From: Dyella sp. GSA-30
GTDB taxonomy: Bacteria; Pseudomonadota; Gammaproteobacteria; Xanthomonadales; Rhodanobacteraceae
Direction of reading: 5' to 3'
NCBI RefSeq assembly: GCF_027924605.1
Contig: NZ_AP027042.1
Location: 4,565,524-4,629,523, forward strand
Length of the DNA stretch: 64,000 nucleotides
A model generated the notes under the pieces. It saw nothing but the letters and a program-made list of their open reading frames with translations. It searched no databases and had not been told where the DNA came from. Each line of letters begins with the position of its first letter. Positions within the stretch are counted from its first letter, which is position 1. A program made the translations under genes and the position numbers. Positions 8,757 to 17,918 of this stretch are shown piece after piece.

Positions 8757-9923
8757 CTATCGACCAGGCCAATGCCAAGCCGGTTCATCCAGCATCCCCT
8801 GGCCGGCGACTTTCGTTTCGCTCAGTGTTTTTTCCAGATGGATCGAGTGGCAATCATCCGCCGCCTCGAGCGCCGCGATCAAACGCGATGCGTGCGATAC
8901 CACCCAGACCTGGCTACGCGAAGACGCATGCACGATCAGCCGCGCCAGCGCCGGCAACAGGTCGGGATGCAGGCTGGTCTCCGGTTCGTTCAACACCATC
9001 AGCGGCGGCGGACGCGGCGTGTGCAAGGCGGCGATCCATAGCAGGTAACGCAGCGTTCCATCGGATAGTTCGGCGGATCTCAACGGCCGCAGCAAGCCAG
9101 GTTGGCTGAACTCCAGCACCAGACGGCCGTCACTGTCGACAATACCGACCTGGCCGCCGGGAAAAGCATCGTCCACCGAGGCACCGAGCGCTTCCCTCTC
9201 GCCCAGTTCGCAAATGGTTTGCCAGGCCGCAGCAAGATCATGGCCATCGTGGCTCAGCACCGTCGTGCGCGTACCGAGCTGCGCCATGCGCGCTGGCGCA
9301 TCGGCGTCGGAACGGAAGTGATCGTAGAAGCGCCAGCGTCTGATCGTGTCGCGCACATCGAGCATCTCCGGGGCGCGCTGCGCGTCGGCAACATGCGTAA
9401 ACATGCTTTCGAAACCGCTTATATGCTGCGCCAGCACCTGCCAGGATTTGCCCGCGCGTGCACGAATCATCGGGCCTCGTCGTTCCACCAGCATGTTGGC
9501 CGAACGCAAGAAAGGCCCCGCCCAGATCACTTCCGACTTGATCTCCGGATCGAGCGAGAACATGGAGCCCGCGGGCAATTGGTTCGGTAAGCCGAAGTCA
9601 ATGGCGTAACCGAAATCCGTTCCGGAAAAGCCAAGTCGCAACGCCTTGGGTTCCCCTCTTGCCGTTCCTTCGATCGCCACCTCGCCACGCTGCATTCTTC
9701 GCGACAGCTCCTCGGGACCGGCCCAGAAGGTCGACGACAAACCGCCTTCGCGCGCCAACGCGCCGACCACCCCGCCTTGTGCCGTTTCGGCAAGCAGACG
9801 CAACGCGCGATAAAGATTCGATTTGCCGCTGCCATTGGCGCCGGTAACCACGTTCAAGCGTCCCAGCGGCACGATCAGCGAGCGCAGGGAACGGTAGTTG
9901 GCAATCGCCAGCGTGGTCAGCAT
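8757..9923 (-). CDS. AAA-family ATPase (RecF/SMC-like)
   Basis: A 388-residue P-loop ATPase related to RecF, SbcC and OLD proteins. The N-terminus A-N-Y-R-S-L leads into the Walker A G-A-N-G-S-G-K-S (about residues 29-36). A V-L-N-E-P-E-T-S-L-H-P Walker B/signature region and the switch S-H-A-S-R-L lie in the last quarter. Members of this group act in DNA repair or as stand-alone ATPases of unknown role. No companion nuclease gene is adjacent, and a TOPRIM domain is not visible. It overlaps no neighbour. Confidence 0.85.
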   Translation of the reverse strand: MLTTLAIANYRSLRSLIVPLGRLNVVTGANGSGKSNLYRALRLLAETAQGGVVGALAREGGLSSTFWAGPEELSRRMQRGEVAIEGTARGEPKALRLGFSGTDFGYAIDFGLPNQLPAGSMFSLDPEIKSEVIWAGPFLRSANMLVERRGPMIRARAGKSWQVLAQHISGFESMFTHVADAQRAPEMLDVRDTIRRWRFYDHFRSDADAPARMAQLGTRTTVLSHDGHDLAAAWQTICELGEREALGASVDDAFPGGQVGIVDSDGRLVLEFSQPGLLRPLRSAELSDGTLRYLLWIAALHTPRPPPLMVLNEPETSLHPDLLPALARLIVHASSRSQVWVVSHASRLIAALEAADDCHSIHLEKTLSETKVAGQGMLDEPAWHWPGR

Positions 9924-10011
9924 CGGGCAATCCCTTGCAGTGCGTCAAAGCGCTTTTTATCACCGCCACGCAAAGCCCGCCAGACAGCACCACCCTCGCG
10001 ATGAGGTTTAT

Positions 10012-10275
10012 TCAACGCAGCTGACTGTCCTTGCTACCGCGGCGATTGAACAGCGCCGCGCCGCGCTCCGCATCCAGTGCCTCCTGGCACGCCACGCACA
10101 GACGCACCCCGGGGACAGCCTTGCGCCGTGCCTCGGGGATGGGCGCCTCGCACTCTTCGCAATGCGTAAGCCCCGGACCTTGTTTCAATTGCCGACGCGC
10201 CCGCTGGACTGCGTCACTGACCGTCGCGTCGATCTGGTCCTGAACGGCGCCGTCGCCTGCCCAACCTGTGGCCAT
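10012..10275 (-). CDS. ybiI: DksA/TraR C4-type zinc-finger protein (YbiI-like)
   Basis: 87 residues matching E. coli YbiI nearly end to end. It begins M-A-T-G-W-A and has a C4 zinc finger from C-E-E-C to C-V-A-C. The segment G-A-P-I-P-type E-A-R-R follows, and the C-terminus is N-R-R-G-S-K-D-S-Q-L-R. DksA-like proteins bind RNA polymerase, but the role of YbiI is not established. GGAGA upstream supports the ATG at 10275 over the longer frame. Confidence 0.9.
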   Translation of the reverse strand: MATGWAGDGAVQDQIDATVSDAVQRARRQLKQGPGLTHCEECEAPIPEARRKAVPGVRLCVACQEALDAERGAALFNRRGSKDSQLR

Positions 10276-10392
10276 GGGAGTCTCCGGGATAGTGCACACA
10301 AGGCGAAGCATCGCTTCGCCCGAACCGCATTTATGGCGGCAAGATTCGAAAAATCAAGCGCTTGGGGACATTACGCCGACCCCGCTGCGAAC

Positions 10393-11139
10393 TCAAGCCG
10401 TCTCAAGATGGCCCTGCCCGCTGGCCACATGCTCGGGGAAGTACTCCCGCATCATGCGATCGACATACGCAACCAGGGACGGATGACGTTCCATGCCGTG
10501 GCGTAAAGGCGATTCAAAAAAGGGCGTCAGCACCGACGCGAGCACGCCAAAAGCGGTCGCATCGACAGCGCTGTGCCGTTCGCCGAACAGATAACGCTTC
10601 TCGCCAAGCAACACCGCCAACGCATCTATCGAACGCAGACCCAAGGCTGCGATCTGATCACGCGAATGACGCCCAAGACCATGGCCACGTAGGTCGTCGA
10701 GCTTGCGAGCCTGTATCTGCTGGCGTAGTTGCGCGCGATCGGCTTCCGGCGCCCTGTCGGCAAAACGCGCCGGCCCCTTGGCAAAGTTGTCCGGATCGAT
10801 CCAGCGGAACCACACCATCGCAAAATACAAATGGTCTTCGAGCAGCCGCTCTATCGCCCACGACTCCGCGCGTTGCCGAACGTCCAGGCCATCGTCCAGA
10901 TCCAACTCGTACTTACGCTCGATATGCGCGCGGATAAAGGTAGAATCGCTGACGACTTCGCCCTGATCTTCGATATAGGGCACTTTGCCATGGGGCGCCT
11001 GCGGCGGGATGCAAAATGCCTTCTCAAAGGCCAGCCCCGCCATCTTCAGTTGCACCTCGGTCTTGAGCACAAACGGGCTGGTCTCGGGCATACCAAAGCC
11101 AGCCCCCGTGGAATACAAGGTGATACCGGAAACTGACAT
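10393..11139 (-). CDS. glutathione S-transferase-like protein (metaxin/FAX subgroup)
   Basis: 248 residues. The thioredoxin-like N-terminal half has G-K-V-P-Y-I-E-D followed by S-D-S-T-F-I. The helical C-terminal half has D-A-T-A-F-G-V-L-A, as in the failed-axon-connections/metaxin-type GSTs. The N-terminal catalytic Cys/Ser typical of classical GSTs is not obvious, so activity is uncertain. AGGA precedes the start. Confidence 0.8.
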   Translation of the reverse strand: MSVSGITLYSTGAGFGMPETSPFVLKTEVQLKMAGLAFEKAFCIPPQAPHGKVPYIEDQGEVVSDSTFIRAHIERKYELDLDDGLDVRQRAESWAIERLLEDHLYFAMVWFRWIDPDNFAKGPARFADRAPEADRAQLRQQIQARKLDDLRGHGLGRHSRDQIAALGLRSIDALAVLLGEKRYLFGERHSAVDATAFGVLASVLTPFFESPLRHGMERHPSLVAYVDRMMREYFPEHVASGQGHLETA

Positions 11140-11406
11140 GCGAAGGCGTCCTGTCGTGGAAAGTTACGCCAGTGTGGCCGGGCCCTGCTGACAACGTCCT
11201 GTCAGCAGGCAGCCCTTTCCAGCCCCACCGCACAAAACCATCACACTCGCTTTGAGTAAATCCGTAGCCGGTATACCCTTGCGAGCGCCAGCTGCCAAGG
11301 AACAGCACTCTTGCAGGGAATCTGGCTGCCGTATCGAGTACATCGCGCCGGCGCCCTTGCCGGCCTTAATCACGCAACGGATGTTGCACGTGAGGAGGTT
11401 ACGCTG

Positions 11407-11733
11407 ATGTCCCGCCTTTCATTCGTCTCGATCTGTCGACAATGCGTCTTCGCCATGGCGGCGCTGAGCATGATTGCCGTATCCATGCCGGCCGATGCCC
11501 AGCGCTATCGGCATGGCGGCTATCATCGTCCACCGCCACCACGCTACTACGGCCGTGATCGCCACCGCGGCGGCGGCTCCGGGAATGTGATCGCAGGTGC
11601 CTTGCTCGGCGTCGTCGCCGGCGCAGTCATCGCCAACTCCGCTTCGAATGCTTCACAGCCGCCGCCGGCGGTGGTCTATCGCGATCCGCCGCCGCCACCG
11701 CCACCGGGCGTGTATTACGACGACGGTTATTGA
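11407..11733 (+). CDS. secreted Gly/Pro/Tyr-rich protein with a glycine-zipper-like segment
   Basis: 108 residues. A signal peptide ends near A-D-A-Q. A His/Arg/Tyr/Pro-rich linker follows, then a small hydrophobic Gly/Ala segment (N-V-I-A-G-A-L-L-G-V-V-A-G-A-V-I-A). The tail is Pro-rich (P-P-P-P-P-P-P). Similar small envelope proteins with glycine-zipper helices are common in proteobacteria. GAGGAGG lies at ideal distance. Confidence 0.75.
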   Translation: MSRLSFVSICRQCVFAMAALSMIAVSMPADAQRYRHGGYHRPPPPRYYGRDRHRGGGSGNVIAGALLGVVAGAVIANSASNASQPPPAVVYRDPPPPPPPGVYYDDGY

Positions 11734-11795
11734 GCAGCGCGACGCTGCCGCCACGGAACGCTTTTTTCCCGAACGCCTCGAATCGGAGCATCCCT

Positions 11796-12335
11796 ATGAA
11801 GAACGCCATTCGCAAGGTCGCCGTCCCTGCCCTGCTATCGCTCGCTGTTTTTGCGCCGACGGCATGGGCGCAGCAATCACCGACACCATCGAGCGATGCT
11901 GCAGCAAGCACACCCGCCAAGTCGCACGCGCAGCGCCGCGCCGATTCGGTGGAACGGCGCATCAACGACCTGCATACGCAGCTGAAGATCACCGACCAGC
12001 AATCCAAGCAATGGGACGCCTTTGCCCAGACCATGCGTGACAACGCGCAAAATACCGGTCAGGCCTTTCACGAGCGCTCGCAGAAGCTGTCGACGATGAG
12101 CGCGCCCGATGCGATGAAATCGTATGCCGATCTTACTCAGATGCATGCCGACAACATGAAGAAACTCTCGTCCTCCTTCAGCGACCTCTACGCCGTGTTG
12201 TCCGACGAGCAGAAGCAAACCGCCGATACCTTGTATCGCAATCAGAAAATGGGGCACAACAAGGGCCCACATAACCGGCACAAGGGCGGCAAACCGGCCA
12301 GTTCCTCTTCCGCAGGCGCTGCCGCCACGCAGTGA
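11796..12335 (+). CDS. Spy/CpxP-family periplasmic protein (LTXXQ motif)
   Basis: 179 residues with a signal peptide ending A-W-A-Q. A mostly helical mature domain carries two degenerate LTXXQ-type motifs, L-K-I-T-D-Q-Q and V-L-S-D-E-Q-K-Q. This family includes the envelope-stress chaperone Spy and the Cpx regulator CpxP. It lies 62 bases after the previous secreted protein, so the two may be co-transcribed. A terminator follows. Confidence 0.8.
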   Translation: MKNAIRKVAVPALLSLAVFAPTAWAQQSPTPSSDAAASTPAKSHAQRRADSVERRINDLHTQLKITDQQSKQWDAFAQTMRDNAQNTGQAFHERSQKLSTMSAPDAMKSYADLTQMHADNMKKLSSSFSDLYAVLSDEQKQTADTLYRNQKMGHNKGPHNRHKGGKPASSSSAGAAATQ

Positions 12336-12357
12336 TCGATCATCGGTCGTCCAATGC

Positions 12358-12387
12358 AAAGGGCCAGGTACGACCTGGCCCTTTTTT
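12358..12387. terminator. bidirectional intrinsic terminator
   Basis: GGGCCAGG, a 5-base loop and CCTGGCCC are flanked by A3 on one side and T6 on the other. It sits between the convergent Spy/CpxP-like and DUF1444 genes and can serve both. Confidence 0.9.
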
Positions 12388-12404
12388 GTGGTTCCGAAAC
12401 TTTG

Positions 12405-13649
12405 TCAGGCAGGGCTGCGATCAGGCACGTTCCAGGCGCTTTCGGCGTGCTGCTTCAACCGATGCATCTGATCCTCGGAAGGAAAGCCGCTGACCCGATA
12501 GCGTTCGGGCAGCAAGTGCGGCTCACGGTTCAAGCCACCGAGCACCTCGACCACGATGTCCCACGGCACCGAGACGATCTCCTTGACCGCCGTGCAATAA
12601 AACCAGACATAGTCGGCACGCGGGAGTAACGCATCGACGTTGCGTGTCCATTGCACCGAGCTGATAAAGCCACCGAGCTTTCCATTTTTGAACACCCGGT
12701 AGCTCGCCACGAAAATATCGATGTTTTCCTTTTCGTGTATCTGGTCGAGCAGTTTTTTCTGGTCGTCGTACACGCTCATCGTGCCTCGATACCTTGCCTG
12801 GCGAAAGCGCTCGCTCGCCGGCAGGTTTTCATCGAATGCCGACCATTGACCATCGCGCAGACGGAACAGCTGATATCCCAACGGCCGGGTGTTCGTTTCC
12901 AGTACTTCGACCGCAATATCGGCCAGTTCGGCGATGCCTTGGTCGTTGCCGCTGCCGGTCACCAGCAAGTGGTCGCGCGACGGAATCGCAATCACCGGAT
13001 CGCCCTGAATCGGTAGCCGATAAAGCATATCGGTCAACAATAACCGGGAGGCGTCAAAGACATCGCTCCAGGCCGACAGGAACACGCCATGGGGACTAAC
13101 CCGGAAATTCGGCTCGGTACGATCGCGCAGATTGTCCATCGCCCGCTTCAATGCCGTGTCGAAATCGAGGCCCCACTCGTCGAGCTTGTCCTGGGACACG
13201 GATGTCGTAGCGTGCGCGGAATCGACCACCAGCGAAATCACCAGGCGATCAAAGAACGGCTTTGATGGCGCAAGTTTATACGCCTTGTCGCCATCGGCCA
13301 GACGTGCCATCAGACGCGCGAATTCGAAGGCCGCGCCGTCGCGGATCACCGGCATGAGATTGGCGAGCGCCGCCTCGCGATCGGACATATCTGCAGGGGC
13401 GACGAACGCCATGATGTACTTGTCCAGCACATCGGCCCGATTGCCACGAGCAGCTTTTTGATAGTCCTGAAAAACATTGCGAAGATTGAACGTCATCGCG
13501 CAATCGCGCGAATCCTTGAAACTGAGGCTGAAATCGCGGCTGTTATAGACGATATCGCTGAATGCACCCATTTTCGGCATGCGCCGCATCGCCACCGACG
13601 CAAACCGGTCGGGCGTAAGGTCTCGCCGAAAAATATCCAGGATGCCCAC
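12405..13649 (-). CDS. DUF1444 (YtpQ-like) protein
   Basis: 414 residues, with no signal peptide or membrane helix. The sequence resembles DUF1444/YtpQ proteins: A-D-V-L-D-K-Y-I near the start, and P-I-Q-G-D-P-V-I-A-I-P-S-R-D-H-L-L-V-T-G-S in the middle. Function is unknown. I chose GTG 13649 (reading M-G-I-L-D-I-F-R-R-D) because GGGGGA lies at correct spacing. Another GTG at 13679 would add ten residues. Confidence 0.7.
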   Translation of the reverse strand: MGILDIFRRDLTPDRFASVAMRRMPKMGAFSDIVYNSRDFSLSFKDSRDCAMTFNLRNVFQDYQKAARGNRADVLDKYIMAFVAPADMSDREAALANLMPVIRDGAAFEFARLMARLADGDKAYKLAPSKPFFDRLVISLVVDSAHATTSVSQDKLDEWGLDFDTALKRAMDNLRDRTEPNFRVSPHGVFLSAWSDVFDASRLLLTDMLYRLPIQGDPVIAIPSRDHLLVTGSGNDQGIAELADIAVEVLETNTRPLGYQLFRLRDGQWSAFDENLPASERFRQARYRGTMSVYDDQKKLLDQIHEKENIDIFVASYRVFKNGKLGGFISSVQWTRNVDALLPRADYVWFYCTAVKEIVSVPWDIVVEVLGGLNREPHLLPERYRVSGFPSEDQMHRLKQHAESAWNVPDRSPA

Positions 13650-13778
13650 GAATCCCCCGATTCGGAACAGCAAAGCCACATAGATACCTTTTTACAGCAA
13701 ATCCAGGCACATGGCGCACCTGCTTACAGGGTGCGGCCACGATCGCCTATGATCCAGGTCTCAACTGGAGATCGCAGC

Positions 13779-13958
13779 ATGTCCGACACCCCACCCGATG
13801 GGCTTCCCAGATACCGGCTGTTGACCGGTAAGGACGACGCCTCGTTCTGCCAGCGGGTTTCCGAAGCGCTGGCGCTCGGCTATCAACTCTATGGCTCGCC
13901 CGCCGCCACCTTCAATGGCGAACACGTCGTGGTGGCCCAGGCCATCGTCTGGCCCTGA
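13779..13958 (+). CDS. DUF1737 small protein
   Basis: 59 residues with the usual DUF1737 layout: P-R-Y-R-L-L-T-G near the start, then F-C-x-R-V-S-E-A-L-A-L-G-Y-Q-L-Y-G-S-P and V-V-V-A-Q-A at the end. Function is unknown. GGAG precedes the ATG. It lies 22 bases before the GFA-family gene and is probably co-transcribed with it. Confidence 0.85.
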   Translation: MSDTPPDGLPRYRLLTGKDDASFCQRVSEALALGYQLYGSPAATFNGEHVVVAQAIVWP

Positions 13959-13980
13959 TCGGGTTTCAAGGAGCAATCGC

Positions 13981-14436
13981 ATGTTGATTCACGGCAAGTG
14001 CCACTGCGGCAACGTGGCTTTTTCCCTGACCTGGGCACCCGATCCGACCGAGATCCCCGCGCGTGCATGCACGTGTACGTTCTGCACCTCGCACGGTGCC
14101 GTATGGACGTCCAATCCGCAGGGCGCGCTCGAGATCGTCGTGAACGATCCGGCAATGGTCTCCCGCTATGCCTTTGGCACCGAGACCGCTCAATTCCTTG
14201 TCTGCTCGCGCTGCGGCGTCGTACCAGCCTGCATATGCGTCGCCGAAGACCGCCTCTATGCCGTCGTCAACGTCAACACCTTCGATAACATCGACCGCGC
14301 GCTGTTCAATCACGGCACCGTCAGTTTCGACGGAGAGGATGCCACGTCGCGCGTAGCGCGTCGCCAACGCTATTGGATCGGCGATGTCACCTATGTAGAA
14401 AGCGACAACCGCAACGTGTTCGTGCATAAGGGCTAG
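13981..14436 (+). CDS. GFA-family (Mss4-like) zinc protein
   Basis: 151 residues. Zinc-binding Cys sets are C-H-C-G-N-V near the N-terminus, C-T-C-T-F-C-T-S about residue 30, and C-S-R-C-G in the middle. The fold is that of glutathione-dependent formaldehyde-activating enzyme (Gfa), but most relatives have no proven activity. AAGGAG precedes the start. Its stop overlaps the convergent hydrolase gene by 4 bases. Confidence 0.88.
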   Translation: MLIHGKCHCGNVAFSLTWAPDPTEIPARACTCTFCTSHGAVWTSNPQGALEIVVNDPAMVSRYAFGTETAQFLVCSRCGVVPACICVAEDRLYAVVNVNTFDNIDRALFNHGTVSFDGEDATSRVARRQRYWIGDVTYVESDNRNVFVHKG

Positions 14437-15827
14437 AGGGGCATTGTATCGCTGGCAACTCGTAGCATCGGCAGGGCCGGATCGTCGCCGCCCTCGAAAT
14501 AGTCCAGACGGACGACCTTGCCGCTTGCATCGCGCACCGGCGTGAAATAGCTCAGCTCGTCAGGTACGAAATACAGCCGCTGATTGACGGTAAGCATCAG
14601 CGGCACCGCATGGCGGTTGCTGCGCTGGCCATAAAGCTGACCGTCCTTGATGGAGAGCGTCTCCGTCGTAGCGTCATCGATACGATAAACACCTTCGAAG
14701 GCGCGTAGCTGATCCTCGGTCAGCTTGGCGGGCACCGGGTCGGCATACGGTTGCCCCAATGCGATCGCCGCCATACGACGCGCCATGGTCCGGGCATCGA
14801 AGTTGTCGTCGTTGGCCAGGACAACGACGGTAATGTCCTGTTGAGGCAAATACGCCAGCGCGGAAGCGAACCCGTCGATCTGACCGGTATGCCCCACCAT
14901 CTCGTTACCGCGCACCTGCCAGATATACATGCCGAACCCGTAAGGGTGCGTCGATGCACCTGGCACATTCGCTACCGCCGTCGTCATTTGCTTGAAACCA
15001 TCGCGCCCAACTACTTTGCCTTGCGCCAACGCACGCATCCAGTGCAAGAGATCGTTCGCGGTGGACACGAGCGCACCCGCGGCGGCCGGCACGCTGGCGT
15101 TGATATACGACGCGTTCTCGACATGGCGATTTGCGTTATCCGTGGTGTAACCGGCCACGCGCCTCGGGACAATCCTCGCGTTGTCGCCGTAAGCGGTCTC
15201 TTTCAGGTCCAGCGGCTCCAACAAGGTCGTGCGCAGGGCGTCCTGCCATGGCCTACCGGTAACTTTTTCAATCACGGCACCCAGCAAGATATAGCCGGCA
15301 TTCGAATAGGCAAAACGCGTACCCGGAGGAAACGACGGCTCGCGTTTCTTGATCTCGGCGATCAAGGTCGCGGTATCGACCTTGCGGGCAAAAAAGCCCG
15401 GTTGTGGGTCGTGCACGATATCGGACACACCCGCCGTGTGGTTAAGCAGCTGACGCAACGTGATCGTTTCACCGTTGGCAATACCGGGAACATAGGTTGC
15501 GAGCTTGTCGTCAAGCGACAATTGGCCAAGCTGGGCAAGCTTCACCACCAGTGCCGCGGTAAACATCTTGGTGATCGAGGCGATTCGAAATGTCTGGTCC
15601 GCTTGAAGCGGTACGCCTAACTCGATCTGTGCACTTCCCCGAGCGGCTCGATAAATGATCTCGTCCCCCCGGGCTATCAGAATCACCGCGCCAGGCCCGT
15701 CGCTCGATGTCGCATGCTCCAGGGCGGCCTGGGCTTGTTTCGCAACAACCGCCGATGTCACCGGTACCGCGACGGCAATCGGTGCCAGAGCAGCCATGAC
15801 AACGAAGCAGAACGAGCGTATGACCAT
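14433..15827 (-). CDS. exported serine hydrolase, class C beta-lactamase fold
   Basis: 464 residues with a signal peptide (F-C-F-V-V-M-A-A-L-A-P-I-A). The catalytic motifs are S-I-T-K (SxxK, near residue 80), Y-S-N-A-G-Y (YxN) and H-T-G in place of K-T-G. A C-terminal lipocalin-like extension of about 100 residues follows. The HTG motif and extension point to a D-aminopeptidase, esterase or peptidase-like function rather than a true beta-lactamase. The start at 15827 gives a clean signal. Confidence 0.88.
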   Translation of the reverse strand: MVIRSFCFVVMAALAPIAVAVPVTSAVVAKQAQAALEHATSSDGPGAVILIARGDEIIYRAARGSAQIELGVPLQADQTFRIASITKMFTAALVVKLAQLGQLSLDDKLATYVPGIANGETITLRQLLNHTAGVSDIVHDPQPGFFARKVDTATLIAEIKKREPSFPPGTRFAYSNAGYILLGAVIEKVTGRPWQDALRTTLLEPLDLKETAYGDNARIVPRRVAGYTTDNANRHVENASYINASVPAAAGALVSTANDLLHWMRALAQGKVVGRDGFKQMTTAVANVPGASTHPYGFGMYIWQVRGNEMVGHTGQIDGFASALAYLPQQDITVVVLANDDNFDARTMARRMAAIALGQPYADPVPAKLTEDQLRAFEGVYRIDDATTETLSIKDGQLYGQRSNRHAVPLMLTVNQRLYFVPDELSYFTPVRDASGKVVRLDYFEGGDDPALPMLRVASDTMPL

Positions 15828-15989
15828 GATGGATACCCCGCAATAGCGCAATAAAGCGAACCCCCTACATCCATGTTGAGATGCGGTGGCTCCCGTTTCA
15901 GTTTAAAAGCATGCCCCCCGTTTTCGCCGGACGCTGTCCGCTTCATAATCCATCGCGTCGCCGGGCCTCATATCTATCGAAGGAAACGC

Positions 15990-16997
15990 ATGGATTCCCA
16001 GGAAGTCGCCAAGGTTAAACAACCCCCCGTCCTTTTCAGCAAGACCCAGGGGCTGATCGAAAAGATTACCCAGAAGCTGGGCGCACCGATGGTCACCTAT
16101 TGGAACAACCCGCGCGGCTCCATCTGCCATAGCGATGCGGTGGCATTGTTCGAGCTGCTGAACAACCTGGGCCATCCCGACACGTTGTACCTCTTTATCA
16201 AGTCCGACGGCGGCGCCGGCCAGGCTTCGCTGCGCCTGGTCAGCCTGCTGCGCCAGCATTGCAAGCGGCTGATCGCACTGGTGCCGCTGGAGTGCGCCTC
16301 GGCGGCGACCATGATCACCCTGGGCTGCAACGAGATTCAGATGGGCCCGATGGCCTATCTCACGGCCGTGGATACCTCGCTTACCCACGCACTGTCGCCG
16401 GTCGATCGCGACAACGATCGCGTCAGCGTCAGCCTGGACGAGCTTACCCGCGTGATCCGCCTGGGCCGCGCCGAACACAGCAGCACCACCGAAAACCCCT
16501 ATCAGGCGCTATTCCAATATGTACACCCGCTGGTGATCGGTGCGGTCGATCGCGCCGAATCGCTGTCCATCATGCTGTGCAAGGAACTGCTCGCCCATCA
16601 CATTGCCGATGAAACCACCGGCGAGCGGATCGCCCAGACGCTCAACTCCAAGTACCCGTCGCACAGCTACCCCATCCTGCTCGAAGAGGCGCGCAAGATC
16701 GGCCTCAACGCTACTCATCTGTCACCGGAGATCAACAGCCTGCTGCTTGAACTGCACCAGCAATATGCCGAGATGGGCCAGAAGGCATCGACCGATTTCG
16801 ACGAGTGTCACGCGCACAGCAACGAGATCCTCAATATCTGGGAGACCGGCGGCATGCAGATCTTCTTCCAGCAGGACAAGGACTGGTTCTACCGCTCCGA
16901 CGAACGCCGCTGGATCACCATGAACGACCATAGCGGCTGGCGCCGCGTGCAGCGCGTTGGCGGCAAGATCAAGAAGGAGTTGTTGCACATTGTCTGA
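15990..16997 (+). CDS. SDH-family Clp-fold serine protease-like protein
   Basis: 335 residues with a ClpP/SppA-type crotonase fold. S-D-G-G-A-G (about 72-77) is the oxyanion strand, and E-C-A-S-A-A-T carries the probable nucleophile Ser104. M-G-P-M-A-Y-L-T-A-V-D follows. There is no signal peptide or membrane helix, unlike SppA. This matches the cytosolic 'SDH family Clp fold serine proteinase' group, of unknown substrate. AAGGA precedes the ATG. The stop overlaps the next gene. Confidence 0.8.
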   Translation: MDSQEVAKVKQPPVLFSKTQGLIEKITQKLGAPMVTYWNNPRGSICHSDAVALFELLNNLGHPDTLYLFIKSDGGAGQASLRLVSLLRQHCKRLIALVPLECASAATMITLGCNEIQMGPMAYLTAVDTSLTHALSPVDRDNDRVSVSLDELTRVIRLGRAEHSSTTENPYQALFQYVHPLVIGAVDRAESLSIMLCKELLAHHIADETTGERIAQTLNSKYPSHSYPILLEEARKIGLNATHLSPEINSLLLELHQQYAEMGQKASTDFDECHAHSNEILNIWETGGMQIFFQQDKDWFYRSDERRWITMNDHSGWRRVQRVGGKIKKELLHIV

Positions 16998-17277
16998 GCA
17001 CGATGCTATCGGCGCCACGACGACATCGTGGTGCCTTTACCTGATCGAATGCCGCGACGGTACGTTCTATGCGGGCATTACCAATCGTCTTGAGGCTCGC
17101 TACGCCGACCACGTGGCGGGGCGCGGGGCGCGCTATACGCGCGCTCATCCGCCTTTGCGGCTGATCGGTGCCAGGCCGTATGCGAACCGCGCGGAAGCGT
17201 CGCGAGCGGAGTGGCAGATCAAGCAGTTGCCCAAGCAGAAGAAGGTGGCTTTTTTGTTGGAAAGCCCTGCTGTCTAG
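16990..17277 (+). CDS. GIY-YIG nuclease-domain protein (UPF0213-like)
   Basis: 95 residues. The GIY-YIG core is C-L-Y-L-I-E-C-R-D-G-T-F-Y-A-G-I-T, followed by the helix residues R-L-E-A-R-Y-A-D-H and G-A-R-Y-T-R. It is the stand-alone YhbQ-type protein with no other domain. There is no in-frame ATG. The best start is TTG 16990, overlapping the protease stop by 8 bases, with AAGGAG 11 bases upstream. This suggests translational coupling to the protease. The repeat element begins 4 bases after the stop. Confidence 0.8.
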   Translation: MSEHDAIGATTTSWCLYLIECRDGTFYAGITNRLEARYADHVAGRGARYTRAHPPLRLIGARPYANRAEASRAEWQIKQLPKQKKVAFLLESPAV

Positions 17278-17280
17278 AAG

Positions 17281-17411
17281 CCCCCCCTCACCCCAGCCCT
17301 CTCCCCCGGCAAAGCCAGGGGAGAGGGAGCTAAAAGCGCGCAAGATTCATATTCGCCTCTGTGTACCCCTCTCCCCTGGCTTTGCCGGGGGAGAGGGTCG
17401 GGGTGAGGGGG
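17281..17411. repeat. interspersed palindromic element, copy 2
   Basis: This is the same two-arm element as at 4365-4495. The left arm is 17281-17327 and the right arm about 17366-17411. The spacer again begins with AGCTAAAAGCGCGCAAGATT. Conservation of the spacer as well as the arms shows that the whole 131-base unit moves or is copied. Confidence 0.85.
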
Positions 17412-17441
17412 TACAGGAAGCGATGCGAAGCGAGCCTTCCG

Positions 17442-17897
17442 CTATCGAGCGCCAGCATCTTCAACCAGCATCAAATTCCATTTCCACCACCAATAGTGAT
17501 ACTCACGCTCCTCGACCCGATAGTGCCGATCACAAAACGCGCAACGGCATACGTAATAGTCGACCCACTTCGCATCGTCCAGCACAGTCGCCTCGATCTC
17601 GACATATCCTGCCTTCGCCTCGTCGGCAGGATTGTAGAGATCGTCCATCGGGTACAGGACACACAGACACTCGTCGGAACGCTTGAGGAACTCCAGCTTC
17701 CGAAAGGCAAAGTCCAAATGACTGCTGTTTGGCCTTAGCGCGCCACCCAGCGCCACGCCGCGTGTCGCCAGCTTCAAGTCATCCAGATGCGTGACAAGGA
17801 CGGCCAGCTCCTGCTTGTCCCGCAGATGACGGATGGCGCCAGATGCAGCCCATATGCGATGCGGATCTTTCGACAGCATGTCGTCGAGAATACTCAT
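17442..17897 (-). CDS. hypothetical protein, possible orphan immunity-type protein
   Basis: 151 residues, soluble. Features are D-P-H-R-I-W-A-A-S near the start, L-G-G-A-L-R-P-N-S in the middle, and a C-terminal Cys-containing segment C-R-C-A-F-C followed by the aromatic E-Y-H-Y-W-W-W-K-W. I have the impression of a widespread small family that travels near toxin loci, but no toxin is adjacent, so this is inference. It lies just downstream of a secreted-protein gene on the same strand. Confidence 0.6.
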   Translation of the reverse strand: MSILDDMLSKDPHRIWAASGAIRHLRDKQELAVLVTHLDDLKLATRGVALGGALRPNSSHLDFAFRKLEFLKRSDECLCVLYPMDDLYNPADEAKAGYVEIEATVLDDAKWVDYYVCRCAFCDRHYRVEEREYHYWWWKWNLMLVEDAGAR

Positions 17898-17918
17898 GAC
17901 TTACGTCGTGCCCCTTGC

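Noticed and set aside
14433-15827. True class C beta-lactamase
   Set aside because: The third motif is H-T-G instead of K-T-G and a C-terminal extension is present, as in peptidase/esterase relatives. Resistance should not be inferred.
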